A stretch of 34,360 nucleotides of DNA from a virus, in IMG/VR virus record IMGVR_UViG_3300028735_000019, positions 1 through 34,360 of that record; one strand, given 5' to 3'. Positions within the stretch are counted from its first letter, which is position 1. Each line of letters begins with the position of its first letter. This document shows, piece after piece, positions 21,505 to 30,900 of this stretch. Made by a program: the position numbers and the translations under genes. The notes below the pieces were generated by a model that saw only the letters and a program-made list of their open reading frames with translations, searched no databases and was not told the DNA's origin.

Positions 21505-21876
21505 ATGAAACCACACGAAAGGCTTCAAAGGGTATTAACAGTCTTAGCCATAGACCAAAAGGAGATTGCCAAGAAGATTGGCATACACGAAGTATCTGTT
21601 AGCAGGATGGTTAACGGTGTACAGTATCCCAGTTTTGAAACACTGGCTTCATTAAAGAAGCACTATCCGATGATTAATATCAATTACCTGGTATCAGGTG
21701 AAGGACCTATGTTCATGTCAACCGATGGCCTTAGTTTAACTAATGAGGAACAATTTTCATATGGTTTACAGGGAATGGAAAAGATATTGAAGGAATTTAC
21801 AGAGGTAAACAGTGCATTATTGGACTTTTTAAAAGCCAATACACCAGCAAAAAGTTCACAGTACCAAAAAAAGTAA
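21505..21876 (+). CDS. XRE-family repressor (CI-like)
   Basis: The 123-aa protein has an N-terminal XRE HTH: RLQRVLTVLAIDQKEIAKKIGIHEVSVSRMVNGVQYPSFETLASLKKHYP, with the recognition helix near EVSVSRMVNG (about residues 29-38), then a linker with NYLVSGEGPMF and a C-terminal coiled coil (EKILKEFTEVNSALLDFLKA), probably for dimerisation. No peptidase domain is present, so it is not a LexA/CI self-cleaving repressor. It lies on the plus strand between the early unit and attP, which is where the lysogeny repressor of a temperate phage is expected. Its last codons contain an integrase arm-type repeat (21854-21863). Confidence 0.75.
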   Translation: MKPHERLQRVLTVLAIDQKEIAKKIGIHEVSVSRMVNGVQYPSFETLASLKKHYPMININYLVSGEGPMFMSTDGLSLTNEEQFSYGLQGMEKILKEFTEVNSALLDFLKANTPAKSSQYQKK

Positions 21877-22044
21877 TTGATAATCAGCAAGAATGAGCAT
21901 TGAAAGAGTCCCGTCCAGACCGCTAAAAGCCTCGGGAATCCCGAGGCTTCGTTGTTTAACGAGCAATTATGCTGCTTTCAAAGGCTCATTTTTTCGCTGT
22001 TGGTTCACAGTAGGTTCACAGTAGCAAAAAAAAGGTTCACAGTA
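21854..22044. other. attP: tRNA-Asp-like core flanked by integrase arm sites
   Basis: The core (21906-21923, GAGTCCCGTCCAGACCGC) is the 3' end of a tRNA with T-stem CCCGT and acceptor CCAGACC, followed by discriminator G. This fits a Bacteroidota tRNA-Asp, and a terminator hairpin follows at once, as after a host tRNA gene. Four copies of GTTCACAGTA flank it: 21854-21863 on one side and 22003-22012, 22014-22023 and 22035-22044 on the other. The last is just before the integrase start. This is the arm-core-arm layout of lambda-type attP sites. Confidence 0.75.
21927..21949. terminator. Terminator hairpin within the attP core
   Basis: AAGCCTCGGG and CCCGAGGCTT form a perfect 10-bp stem with a 3-base loop (AAT). 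It lies directly after the tRNA-Asp-like 3' end, so it is probably part of the host-derived core and restores tRNA termination after integration. It may also end the repressor transcript. Confidence 0.7.
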
Positions 22045-22046
22045 AA

Positions 22047-23222
22047 ATGCAGCATATGATAACATTCAATTTTGTGTTGAGGTCAGATTTCTCCAATTCT
22101 AAAGGAGAAGCCCCTATTTCATTAAGGATCATCGGGAAAAATTCATCCGGAAAAAAGAAAAAGAAGGATATTTCCATGAGGATGAAGGTGCGTCCGGAAA
22201 TATGGAATCCTGTTCGGCAACGGATTGATTCTAAACAGCAATCGGAAATTGATAAGAACTACATTCTTTCAAAAGAGGAAAGCAAGTGCAGTGATATTCT
22301 TACACGATACCGGCTGATGGGAATAACTCCAACCATCGAAGAGTTTGAGGATCTTTACAAAAGGTATCAGGAGAAACTTCATCTTACTTCTTTTATTGAA
22401 CATACTATAAAAGAAATAGCTGAAAAAAGAGCTGTTTCTAAAAGTACAATTACCCAATACCTTACTTTTTTGGATTGCATTAAAAAGCTTTTTCCGGCTT
22501 TGCCATTAAGCCAGTTGTCGTTGAATCATATAGAACATTTGGATGGTTATCTGATAAATCAGGGATATGCTCACAATACCCGGTGGAAGTATCATAAGAA
22601 CTTCAAAAAGTTTGTTCATCTGGCCGATAAAAAGAACCTTTTATTCCGTAATCCATATACAGAATTCAAAATTAAAAAAGGTCCAGGAAGAATAGTTTAC
22701 CTAGAATCATACGAGCTGGAGAAAATGATAGCCATATATAAGGAAGATATTCCGGAAACCTATAAAAAGGCTTTGGCTCGCTACCTGTTTTCATTTTATT
22801 GTTGTGGACTTCGTATATCAGACATACAAAGAGTTGGGTGGGAAGATATATCCGGAAACAATCTGAGAGTTTTGCCAAAAAAAACCGCTCGGTTTTTAAA
22901 GGTACTGGATATACCTGTAACAGAACAAATGCTTAGTTATATAGAAAACAGCACCGGATTGTTTTTTACCCGTATGCCGGAAGCAACAATCAATAAGGCA
23001 TTGAAGGAAGTTGCAAAGCTATGTAATATACATAAGCCAGTAACCTTTCATACTGCCCGGCATACGTTTGCTACGTTATTTCTAGAATCCGGAGGTAAAA
23101 TTGAAGTCTTAAAAGATCTTTTGGGCCACAGCAAAATGGAAGATACTATGGTTTACGTCCACATAAGCCGTTCCCGAAAAAAATCATCGCTTCATGCTAT
23201 GTTTGACTACATCATCCGGTAG
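22047..23222 (+). CDS. int: Tyrosine recombinase integrase
   Basis: The 391-aa protein has a Bacteroidota-type arm-binding start (MITFNFVLRSDFSNSKGEAP), a SAM-like core-binding domain (FIEHTIKEIAEKRAVSKSTITQYLTFLDC) and a catalytic domain with Arg256 (CCGLRISDI), His335-x-x-Arg338 (HTARHTFA), His361 (LLGHS) and the nucleophile Tyr370 (MVYVHIS). It would catalyse integration at the tRNA-Asp gene and excision, the latter normally with an excisionase that I did not identify. The start could be ATG 22047 or 22056. The arm-type site ending at 22044 would let the integrase repress its own gene. Confidence 0.9.
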   Translation: MQHMITFNFVLRSDFSNSKGEAPISLRIIGKNSSGKKKKKDISMRMKVRPEIWNPVRQRIDSKQQSEIDKNYILSKEESKCSDILTRYRLMGITPTIEEFEDLYKRYQEKLHLTSFIEHTIKEIAEKRAVSKSTITQYLTFLDCIKKLFPALPLSQLSLNHIEHLDGYLINQGYAHNTRWKYHKNFKKFVHLADKKNLLFRNPYTEFKIKKGPGRIVYLESYELEKMIAIYKEDIPETYKKALARYLFSFYCCGLRISDIQRVGWEDISGNNLRVLPKKTARFLKVLDIPVTEQMLSYIENSTGLFFTRMPEATINKALKEVAKLCNIHKPVTFHTARHTFATLFLESGGKIEVLKDLLGHSKMEDTMVYVHISRSRKKSSLHAMFDYIIR

Positions 23223-23233
23223 TGTTATATTTG
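23202..23233 (+). promoter_or_regulatory. Bacteroidota-type promoter TTTG-N20-TATATTTG
   Basis: TTTG (23202-23205) and TATATTTG (23226-23233) match the -33 and -7 consensus TTTG and TAnnTTTG with a 20-bp spacer. It lies across the end of the integrase gene. Transcription would start at about 23238-23240, at the foot of the structured RNA that follows. Confidence 0.75.
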
Positions 23234-23236
23234 TAT

Positions 23237-23336
23237 GCCCGCATTTTACAAAGTACAAAAGTCTCCGGTTGTTGGAGATCCGGTGAAAGTCCGGTGCAGT
23301 ACTTTGTATTGCGGGCCCACCAATAACCGGTTTTTT
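23237..23336 (+). ncRNA. Riboswitch-like structured leader of the 75-aa gene
   Basis: The leader folds compactly. P1 has two helices: GCCCGCA (23237-23243) with TGCGGGC (23310-23316), 7 bp, and TACAAAGTAC (23247-23256) with GTACTTTGTA (23299-23308), 10 bp. P2 is TCTCC/GGAGA around the loop GGTTGTT (23267-23273). P3 is CCGG/CCGG around TGAAAGT (23284-23290). The whole P2 loop can pair with AATAACC (23322-23328). Alternatively 23265-23275 pairs over 11 bp with 23320-23330, followed at once by six T and the ATG. The P3 region (CCGGTGAAAGTCCGG) resembles the P4 loop of cobalamin riboswitches, but most of that family's conserved parts are missing. Confidence 0.6.
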
Positions 23337-23564
23337 ATGACAGCCATTGAAATTATCCTCCAAAGCTTTGAGCCAGCGCCTGAAATGTCCGTAAAAACAA
23401 TGCTATTTACCACCCGCCAAATGATTAACCTGGTATCATGTATCATTGAAGTATCAGAAGATGAAATGGCTGATGATTTAAAGTCAGCAGGTTTTAAGCT
23501 ATATCTGCAAGAAGATGATGGAGAGCCTGTTGGTTTTAAATGGATGGTGCTTAAAAAAGATTAA
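23337..23564 (+). CDS. Small protein controlled by the structured leader
   Basis: The start at ATG 23337 gives a 75-aa protein (MTAIEIILQSFEPAPEMSVK...). The longer frame to 23235 is rejected because its ATG lies at or before the expected transcription start and its extra codons are the structured leader. The protein has a helical middle (LFTTRQMINLVSCIIEVSED) and AGFKLYLQEDDGEPVGFKWMV, a pattern of a small winged-helix or HTH-type domain with a beta-hairpin wing. It may be a DNA-binding protein such as an excisionase or regulator, but no family is certain. Its 3' end overlaps the convergent exported-protein gene by 4 bp. Confidence 0.6.
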   Translation: MTAIEIILQSFEPAPEMSVKTMLFTTRQMINLVSCIIEVSEDEMADDLKSAGFKLYLQEDDGEPVGFKWMVLKKD

Positions 23565-24079
23565 CCCCCGACTTTTATCAGGAAATTGCCCGCCCTTATT
23601 TTTTGTGCCGGTGCTATTAAATGAAAAATAAGACCAACGGATGTAAAACCTATCCCGACGTAAGTTAATTCAGGAGTGCTTGTAGCTGCGCCAATCGTAG
23701 TGCCCAATAACCCAATGCCTCCTATAATATATCCAGCATATTGATACTTTGCAGAGCTTATAAGAGCCCGCCCAGCCATAGTTAAATCATTATAGGTTTC
23801 TCTCAAAGGCTTTTCTTCTTTTCTGGGCTGGCTGAAATGGTATCCCTTTTTATGAAATTCATTTCTAACCTGCAGGGAACTTCTTACAACCACACGATCA
23901 ATAGAATCTCTTCCGATATCAATAACATTAGTGCCGTCCAGTGAAAATTCTATGGATCTGTTCCAAGGCCATTTTGCTGTACCTGTAATTAATCTGCCTG
24001 TGGTTAAAAAAACAGTGTCAATCTGAGCTTTAGCATTTACTGTAAATGTTATTAAAAGCATTAAAAGGAAGTGTTTCAT
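23561..24079 (-). CDS. Exported protein of unknown function at the end of the late unit
   Basis: The 172-aa protein begins with a signal peptide (MKHFLLMLLITFTVNAKAQ, cleavage expected after AKA). The mature part has a short beta-rich region (DTVFLTTGRLITGTAKWPWN), a charged linker, and a Gly-rich hydrophobic region of about 45 residues (YAGYIIGGIGLLGTTIGAAT, then LTYVGIGFTSVGLIFHLIAP) that may form two membrane helices. The start was moved to ATG 24079; the longer frame begins with TTG. It is the last gene of the late unit and lies next to the lysogeny arm, a typical place for prophage genes that alter the host surface. That role is an inference. Confidence 0.6.
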   Translation of the reverse strand: MKHFLLMLLITFTVNAKAQIDTVFLTTGRLITGTAKWPWNRSIEFSLDGTNVIDIGRDSIDRVVVRSSLQVRNEFHKKGYHFSQPRKEEKPLRETYNDLTMAGRALISSAKYQYAGYIIGGIGLLGTTIGAATSTPELTYVGIGFTSVGLIFHLIAPAQKIRAGNFLIKVGG

Positions 24080-24102
24080 AGGAATCAGTTTTCCCAAAAA
24101 TA

Positions 24103-25959
24103 TTACATTTTAATCATATCCATTTCAGCGAGGGTAATTTTTTCCATGTTGAGCTGCACAGATACAGAAACGAGGAAGTATTCTCCCTGGTCGATTCGGT
24201 ATTTTTTACGCAAATCAAGTTTGTTTAATTCCTCTGGAGATAGCATTTTCCACATTCTTACCGGTACGGTATTAAAACCCAGGACTTTGGCATAGCCTTC
24301 TAAAAAATTGGCCACAATTCCGGAACCTGGTACCTGATGATCATTGTTAAGCAATAAGGCTATGGTGGAATTTGTATAAACATTCCCTGCTGCGTTTATC
24401 AAATCTACTCTTCCCCATGGGTAACGCCTGTCAGCCGCAACTTCAGTTTCTGTTGGCACTCTACCCAGCAAATTGGTATGCGCTATTCCTTCGTATATCA
24501 TCATCATGAATCCGAAATCGTTGGTATTCTGCCACTTGCTACCAACCATCGGGCAGTTAACGTGTGGCACAGATACTCTTTTGTTGAACACTCCGCTGTA
24601 ATACCAAAGTATTGCCGGGTTTTTTTGCATGGGGTAAGACAGTTCTGTTTCCAGCTTCAGGGCATCTTCCTCTCCTGAACAATATTCATCAAAATAGTTA
24701 CATGCGTTGTTATTTCCATCAGGTTCATACTTTGCCCAGCCAAAAGTAACCGGGTATTTGCTGATTTGTTTGTAGATATAATAACCATCACCAGTAACTA
24801 AAACAACCTGACCGGCAACCGGAGAACCAACAGCACCGGTAGATGAAACTTCGATTATTGCTAAAGGTGGATCCGGCATTTTGGCAGGATAAGCAATATC
24901 ATCCATATTTGAAACATTCATTTTTATACATAGCTTTCTGGATGCTGCTTCGTTGTTTTTTTCATATTTCTCGGTTACCAGGTTTGAAAACTCAACTACT
25001 TCTGCATTTTCAAAATCAAATATTACCGGCCGAATTTCCACCGTTTTTTCCAGAGAATTGAACCAAAAGGTAACGCCATAACCTACTTCCAGAGAACGGA
25101 TAAAGTCTTCAACTTTAATGTTTGGAAGTAAATCAAAAGGATCCATCCAAAAGGATGTGCTGGTATTGTCAAACTCTCCTGCAATATCTCGGTTATTGTA
25201 AATGACCATCTTCCTGAGTTCAGGTAGTAAGGTGAAAAAGTTGTATGTGATCTGGTAACCAAGCTCCGCAAATAAGTTTTTTAATACCCAGTTGAGTTTT
25301 AAAAACGGACTTACAACATTAGGAATTCCCCACAGGGTATCCGGGAATTGAAAATCTGCTCCGGTAAGATCAGGATAGACGGCATCTATATTTGGTGGCG
25401 GTCCGATTGGCCCCGGCCAAACAATAACATAGATGTTATTCTGCATGTGCAGATTATTTTTTACAGCACCTGAAATATCAAAAAGGAATTTATTCTCTAC
25501 CGGGAAAATATGATACATATCAAACAGAGTGTTGCAGCCGTTTGTGAGCAGTTCCACTATCCAGTCGTTGTAATTATCGGCTGTAAAATAATAGCGGCCA
25601 CCATATTCATAATCTCGGAGGGTTTTGTCTTTAACAAGGGTATAAAAATCTGCATCATCCAGCCCCGAATAAACTTCATACCCCAGATTGGTTGATTTTT
25701 TAAGTTTCAAAACGCCAGAGAATACCATCAGGGTTTTCCAGTAATATTGCACCGGCTTGGTGATACTGGATAGTTCTTTTTTGTGCAGCTTGCGGGCAAA
25801 CTCAAATATCTCATCATTAATAGGGCATTTGGGCAGGGTGTGATTAAGGGCAAACGATTTGGATTCACGCAGCCAAAAGAATTGAGTTTGCTTTACAAAA
25901 TCAATTGAAGTGCGGTTATCTACTACCGCCTCTACTCCATCAATTACTATTCTAAGCAT
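24103..25959 (-). CDS. Tail-tip or baseplate-hub-like protein
   Basis: The 618-aa protein lies after the tape measure and distal-tail genes, where tail-tip proteins are encoded. The sequence is large, mixed beta, with many aromatic residues (VKQTQFFWLRESKSFALNHT, NYNDWIVELLTNGCNTLFDM), a segment LEVGYGVTFWFNSLEKTVEIRP of hub-domain type, and a C-terminal part with KKYRIDQGEYFLVSVSVQLN. I associate this layout with hub-like proteins of Bacteroidota siphophages. It overlaps the upstream gene by 13 nt. No peptidase motif is visible. Confidence 0.6.
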   Translation of the reverse strand: MLRIVIDGVEAVVDNRTSIDFVKQTQFFWLRESKSFALNHTLPKCPINDEIFEFARKLHKKELSSITKPVQYYWKTLMVFSGVLKLKKSTNLGYEVYSGLDDADFYTLVKDKTLRDYEYGGRYYFTADNYNDWIVELLTNGCNTLFDMYHIFPVENKFLFDISGAVKNNLHMQNNIYVIVWPGPIGPPPNIDAVYPDLTGADFQFPDTLWGIPNVVSPFLKLNWVLKNLFAELGYQITYNFFTLLPELRKMVIYNNRDIAGEFDNTSTSFWMDPFDLLPNIKVEDFIRSLEVGYGVTFWFNSLEKTVEIRPVIFDFENAEVVEFSNLVTEKYEKNNEAASRKLCIKMNVSNMDDIAYPAKMPDPPLAIIEVSSTGAVGSPVAGQVVLVTGDGYYIYKQISKYPVTFGWAKYEPDGNNNACNYFDEYCSGEEDALKLETELSYPMQKNPAILWYYSGVFNKRVSVPHVNCPMVGSKWQNTNDFGFMMMIYEGIAHTNLLGRVPTETEVAADRRYPWGRVDLINAAGNVYTNSTIALLLNNDHQVPGSGIVANFLEGYAKVLGFNTVPVRMWKMLSPEELNKLDLRKKYRIDQGEYFLVSVSVQLNMEKITLAEMDMIKM

Positions 25960-27944
25960 TTGGATATTTTTATTGAACGGATGTATAATTGACGGTCCCA
26001 GTTAAGGGTGCCGTTTACGTTTTCAATCTGCAGGATGATGTCGTTTACCGGATCAGCATTGGTGATGAAGGTTTGCCGGATAATTCTTCTTTCGTTGTTT
26101 ACGATTTCCTGATCGCCCCAGATACCTGTAATTACCGGTGTAATAGCCATGTCATAGGCGTAATAATTCTCAACGTCAATTTCTACCTCATACTTGGTAT
26201 TGCTAAGCAGGAAATTAAACGCACTTGGCCATGCGAGGGCACCAAAGAAACTGGTTTGGCTGCGGTACTGGTACCCATAGCCACTTCCTACAAAATACCA
26301 GTCTGGGTTACTACCTATCAAATCATCATAGGTACGAAGCCAAACACCTGCAGCAGTAAAGAGGTCTTCCCATATTTTTACCTTTCGTTGGGTATCCAGT
26401 GGTACTTCTGGTCGGGTATATTCAATGGTCATTTGCCAGGTAAAATCCTTGTCTTTTACCTTGCTGCTGCTGGTGGACGTAATATTTACCGGGTACAGCT
26501 CGTTGTTTACAATCTCCCAGCATCCATATTCTTCGGCACTAAACATTTCTTTCAGCCAGTTAAGTTTATCCAGGCTCAGGTGCCCGGTATTGGCTTTTAT
26601 CTTATCCTGCCCGATGGTGTTGTAATTAAAACGCTTGCGTCTTTTCATCGGATTTTCGAGCGATGGTCCTTCTATCAGTTCATCGCGTTCATACTGGCCT
26701 TCAATTTCTTTTACTCCCGTAAGCGTAACAAGATCAAATCCACCTTTTTCAGAATGAATCAGCAGCCTATGTTCGTGCTGCTCTGGTTCCTGGTTAATGT
26801 GAAATGTGAAAATATCAGAGATAATAGCTCCACCCGGACGGCGGATATAAAAATCATACTTCGCAATCTCTTTGGATGGTTGGATGTTTTCCAAAAGATG
26901 GATGTAGATTGATGGATTATATTCAATAACGCAGTCCTGATTATAGCTGCTGTTCTTGCTGTAAGTAGTGGTGGTTCCGTCAGTGTATTCAATTTTCCAA
27001 ACAAACAGCACCCCGGTAAATCCTGATTCTGGCACAAATGGCAGGAATAACCGTTCATGATCGTCTTTCCGGATGAATTTTACCCGGGGCTGGTTGGTAA
27101 GGAATTCGCCCAGCACATTGAAGGTTGTTCTGTAAGTGCTCCAGTTGGTATCATTCTGCCGGTATTTTTCTTCAAATGTGTAGTCGTTTTCTTTTCCTGG
27201 TATGGCAATCATTTCAGATGATTCTACCATTCCCTGAACTGCAGGAGGATCTCCCCAGGCTTCACCATAGCGGATAAAAAACCTGCGGAGTAAATTCGGA
27301 TAATTGGTGGCAATGTTAACGCTCGGCCAGCGAAATTCTGGTACAATAAGCGGCTGAAGGTATTCAGAAACATTAAAACGTGCATTTCCATCGGCATCGG
27401 GCTTAATCCATTCTTCACCAGCTAATACATCACCACTAGCCGTTTTTACCCACACTTGCAGTACAATATGAAAGTTGGGGCGTTTAATCGGGTCAAATCC
27501 ACCTATTTGGCTGTAAAAAACAAATCGGCCATTGGTGCTTGCAAAAGACATGAAAGTGTATGCCTGCGATTTTACCCGGGATGTGAAGCGAATGCACCAG
27601 GTACCTAGAATTTCAATGGCTTCTATAAAAAACCAGTTGTTCATGGTATAATTCCTTCGCAGGTATTCTACCACAGATTTTACATAGTTTTCAATGGATA
27701 ATGCTCCTCGTCTGGGGATCTGAGTGCCTGAATTATTGGGTGAGGTTTTATGCGTGAAAACAAAAAGCTGCTGGTTAACACCAAACTCCAGCGTATCATT
27801 TTCATCCGGATCAAGGGCATATTGAATAATGAACACTTCATTAAACCCGGCTGAAGAGTACTGATTGTTTGTTTGCAGGTTAAAGATTACAGGGTTTTTT
27901 ACCCGGCAAACCGTTGGAGCTTGTTTTAAAATAGTGATAGCCAT
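25947..27944 (-). CDS. Distal tail structural protein
   Basis: The 665-aa protein follows the tape measure gene by 2 nt. Its N-terminal third is beta-rich with NPVIFNLQTNNQYSSAGFNE; the middle has RPNFHIVLQVWVKTASGDVL, and the C-terminal about 150 residues (GVWLRTYDDLIGSNPDWYFV, KYEVEIDVENYYAYDMAITP) look like a jelly-roll or carbohydrate-binding module. This suits a distal tail or tip-adaptor protein that may touch host surface sugars. It is assigned mainly by position and general composition. Confidence 0.6.
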   Translation of the reverse strand: MAITILKQAPTVCRVKNPVIFNLQTNNQYSSAGFNEVFIIQYALDPDENDTLEFGVNQQLFVFTHKTSPNNSGTQIPRRGALSIENYVKSVVEYLRRNYTMNNWFFIEAIEILGTWCIRFTSRVKSQAYTFMSFASTNGRFVFYSQIGGFDPIKRPNFHIVLQVWVKTASGDVLAGEEWIKPDADGNARFNVSEYLQPLIVPEFRWPSVNIATNYPNLLRRFFIRYGEAWGDPPAVQGMVESSEMIAIPGKENDYTFEEKYRQNDTNWSTYRTTFNVLGEFLTNQPRVKFIRKDDHERLFLPFVPESGFTGVLFVWKIEYTDGTTTTYSKNSSYNQDCVIEYNPSIYIHLLENIQPSKEIAKYDFYIRRPGGAIISDIFTFHINQEPEQHEHRLLIHSEKGGFDLVTLTGVKEIEGQYERDELIEGPSLENPMKRRKRFNYNTIGQDKIKANTGHLSLDKLNWLKEMFSAEEYGCWEIVNNELYPVNITSTSSSKVKDKDFTWQMTIEYTRPEVPLDTQRKVKIWEDLFTAAGVWLRTYDDLIGSNPDWYFVGSGYGYQYRSQTSFFGALAWPSAFNFLLSNTKYEVEIDVENYYAYDMAITPVITGIWGDQEIVNNERRIIRQTFITNADPVNDIILQIENVNGTLNWDRQLYIRSIKISKCLE

Positions 27945-27946
27945 TG

Positions 27947-30900
27947 TTATGGTTTAAAATCGTTTTTGATAACAGACAGGTTTTCTTCCATTTCTTCCAG
28001 ATCGCGGTAAACCAGCTTGGCCTTAAATCCTCTTTTAGCCAGTGCATTAAATTGAGTTAATGCTTCTTTCAGCTCGGGATCTATATACATAGATTCTTTG
28101 CTTTCTCTGATAATCTCCCGGGTGGGCTGTGGATAATATCCATCAGCAAAGCCACGCACCCGGCTTGCTTCGATGGCTGAAATAGCTTCCGGGAAATTCA
28201 TCTGAAGGTTTCGGAACGTAGGTCCGTCAATAATCATTTCGGGCATGGCACTGCCATCTTCACCGGCTAAGAACATTGTTGGACGGTCAACTAAACCGGT
28301 ACGCGGTACCCCTCCCATAGCGGCATTGTATCGTTGGCCGTTTTGGTCAGTTACCGGATAAAGCCCTTTTCGGTACCCCTGAATTTTAGCCAACTCTTGG
28401 CCGGCAATTATTCCCTGAGCTGCCCCGGTTGCAATAATAAACGGGGTAGCGATGGCGGCACCTACAGGCCCTAATTGAGCAAATGCCTGCATTACGGCTG
28501 TGGCAGTGTTGGCTACAATGGAAGCTATTTTTACCAGAAATTCAGCCACAGCATACTTTTTGGCAATTTCTTTTTTCTTGCGTTCTGCCTGTTCTTTGCT
28601 GATTATGCCACGCTCTTCCTGTTCTTCGATGGCTGAAAATTCTGCTTCTTTAATAGAAGAAATGGCATTGCTGAAATGCTGGGTTACAGCTTGCTGTTTC
28701 TGCAAGAATTTATTGAAATCTTCAAAATCTTCTTCCCGGGCTTTTTGGTCTTCGGCTTTTTTGCCTTCCCGGTATTTTTCTTCCAGCTCTGCTTTCAATT
28801 TGAGGTATTCCTCATAATTGATAGCATCCAGCATATAGGCTGTTTTAAGCTCCTGCAGTTCCTGAGCAAGCTTCTGTTCAAGCGTAATCAGGCCGTATTT
28901 TTCACGAAGTTCAAGCTTTCTTTTTTCTACCGCTTCCTCATCCTCCAGTTCTTTTCTTCGTTGTTCCAGACGTTGCAGATATTGCTGGTATTCCTGCTCG
29001 GTCATTTTTTCAGCAAATTTTTGGTTGATCCTGGCAATTTCCTCGTTCATCTGGCGCTCATGCTCTTGCCTTACCCTACCCCACTCCCTGCCAAGCTCTG
29101 TACGATCATTTTCGTACCGGGAAGCCTCATCTATTTGAGACTGGAATTTTCTTCTCACTTCATCAATTTCACGTTGCTGAAGTGATTTATATTCCTGAGA
29201 AAGCTTAAAGTTTTCTTCGACGATTTTCTTTTGATGCTCCTGAAGGGCTTTCAGCATGTCATCAAATTTCTTTTTGGCGTCATCCGTAACATCACCGCCT
29301 CCACCACCTCCGCCCGGATCAGTTTCATCTCCAAGAATAGTACTTAACACAGAGCTTCCATACGATTTGGCTAGTTTGTCAATTTCCGCATCCAGTTTTT
29401 TAATTTCATCAGATGTGGCCAACACATTATCAGCTGCCTTTCTCCAATTTTTTTCAAAACTCCCTGCGCCACTAATAGAACCACCTGTTATCTCAAGAGT
29501 TTTACTCCATTTCTGATAATCCTGAACTGCTTTGGTATGCTCTGCCTGGGCTTTGGTACGTTCACGCATTAAAATAGTGAGCTGCTCTTCTTTCAGCTGC
29601 GCATCAATTTTGCGTTTAATGCCATCAATAACCTGCTGCTGCGCCACTGCAATCTGATTTAAAAACTCCTTTTCATTCTGGAGATTTTTAAGGTGGGTGC
29701 CGTAATTTTTATTGAGGTAATCAATTAGCTCTGCCCGTTCTTTGCTTTGAGGATTTGTTTTTTTCAATGCATCAAACAGGGAGTTTACTTTCCCGGTCTC
29801 TGCGGCCAGATTGGCTTCTGAATCTTTGGCTGCCTGTGCCAGATCCTTTTGCCATTGTGCAGCCTCTTTGGCTTTATTGTTAAACGCAACAAATGCCACC
29901 ACAGCAGCCGTAACGGCAGCGGCAATAAGCCCAATAGGAGAAGCTTTTGCTGCTACATTCATTAGTTTCATAGCTGCGGTTGCCCGGGTAATATTTCCAG
30001 TAAGCAGGGCTTTTGCTGCAGCATAAGCCAGTGTAATGGTTCTGGCTGATGCCTGTGCCATTGTAAGCAGTTTTTGTGCAACGGTAACGCCTTTGGTGGC
30101 AGCCCAGTAAGCAGCGATCCCGGCTGTTAACCCGGCAATGGCTTTTCCTAAAGCGGTTGCCCGTGTTTTATTTCGCTCCATCCAGTTGAGCAAATCAAGA
30201 AATGCAGAAAGGAGTTTATTTACAAAATTGGTACTGAATGTTAGCACGGGCATAAGCCTTTCTCCCAATTCAATGGCTCTTTTTTGAACCTTATTCATTG
30301 CCTGGGCTTGGCGGCTTGCTGCATTATCTGTGTTGATGGCTGCCTGCTCTGATGCTACGCCCACTTCAGTAACCTGACCGGCCAGTTCTTTATATCTTGG
30401 CAAGGAGGTGAAAATAGCTTCAGCTGCGTTTTTATTTTCCAGACCAAACACTTTAATCATGGCGGCACTATCTCCGCTGATCTTAGCCACCTCTTGCAAT
30501 CTTACTTCAAAAGGTATGGTTTTGTCTGTTATCAGGTCTACATTTACGCCATAGCGTTGCAGGCTTTCCAATGCTTCTTTGCCCAAGCCTTTGGCCCCTG
30601 CCATTTTGTTGAGAATACCATTGAGTTTGGTCCCGGCTTCTGATCCTTTCAATCCTTTTTCACCAAGTAATTCAATGAGGGCTACCGATTCCTGAACCGA
30701 AATATTTGAGTTTTTGGCACCTACTCCAAACTTGACAATTGCATCAGCAATATCCGGAATCGCTGCAGCACCATATTTTGAACCGGCTGCCAGGGCATCA
30801 ATATAAAGTCCGGCTTCTTCGGCCGGTGCATTAAACTGATTCATGGTATCGGTAAGAGACCTTACGGCATCGGGCAATGCCATGCCTGAAGCTTCAGAAA

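Noticed and set aside
23237-23336. A canonical cobalamin riboswitch
   Set aside because: Only the P4-like hairpin is similar. The usual GGGAA and B12-box-type flanks and the extra stems are missing, and the order of kissing loop and T-loop hairpin is different.
23235-23564. 109-aa version of the gene after integrase
   Set aside because: The ATG at 23235 lies at or before the predicted transcription start, and the extra codons are the highly structured leader. ATG 23337 is the better start.
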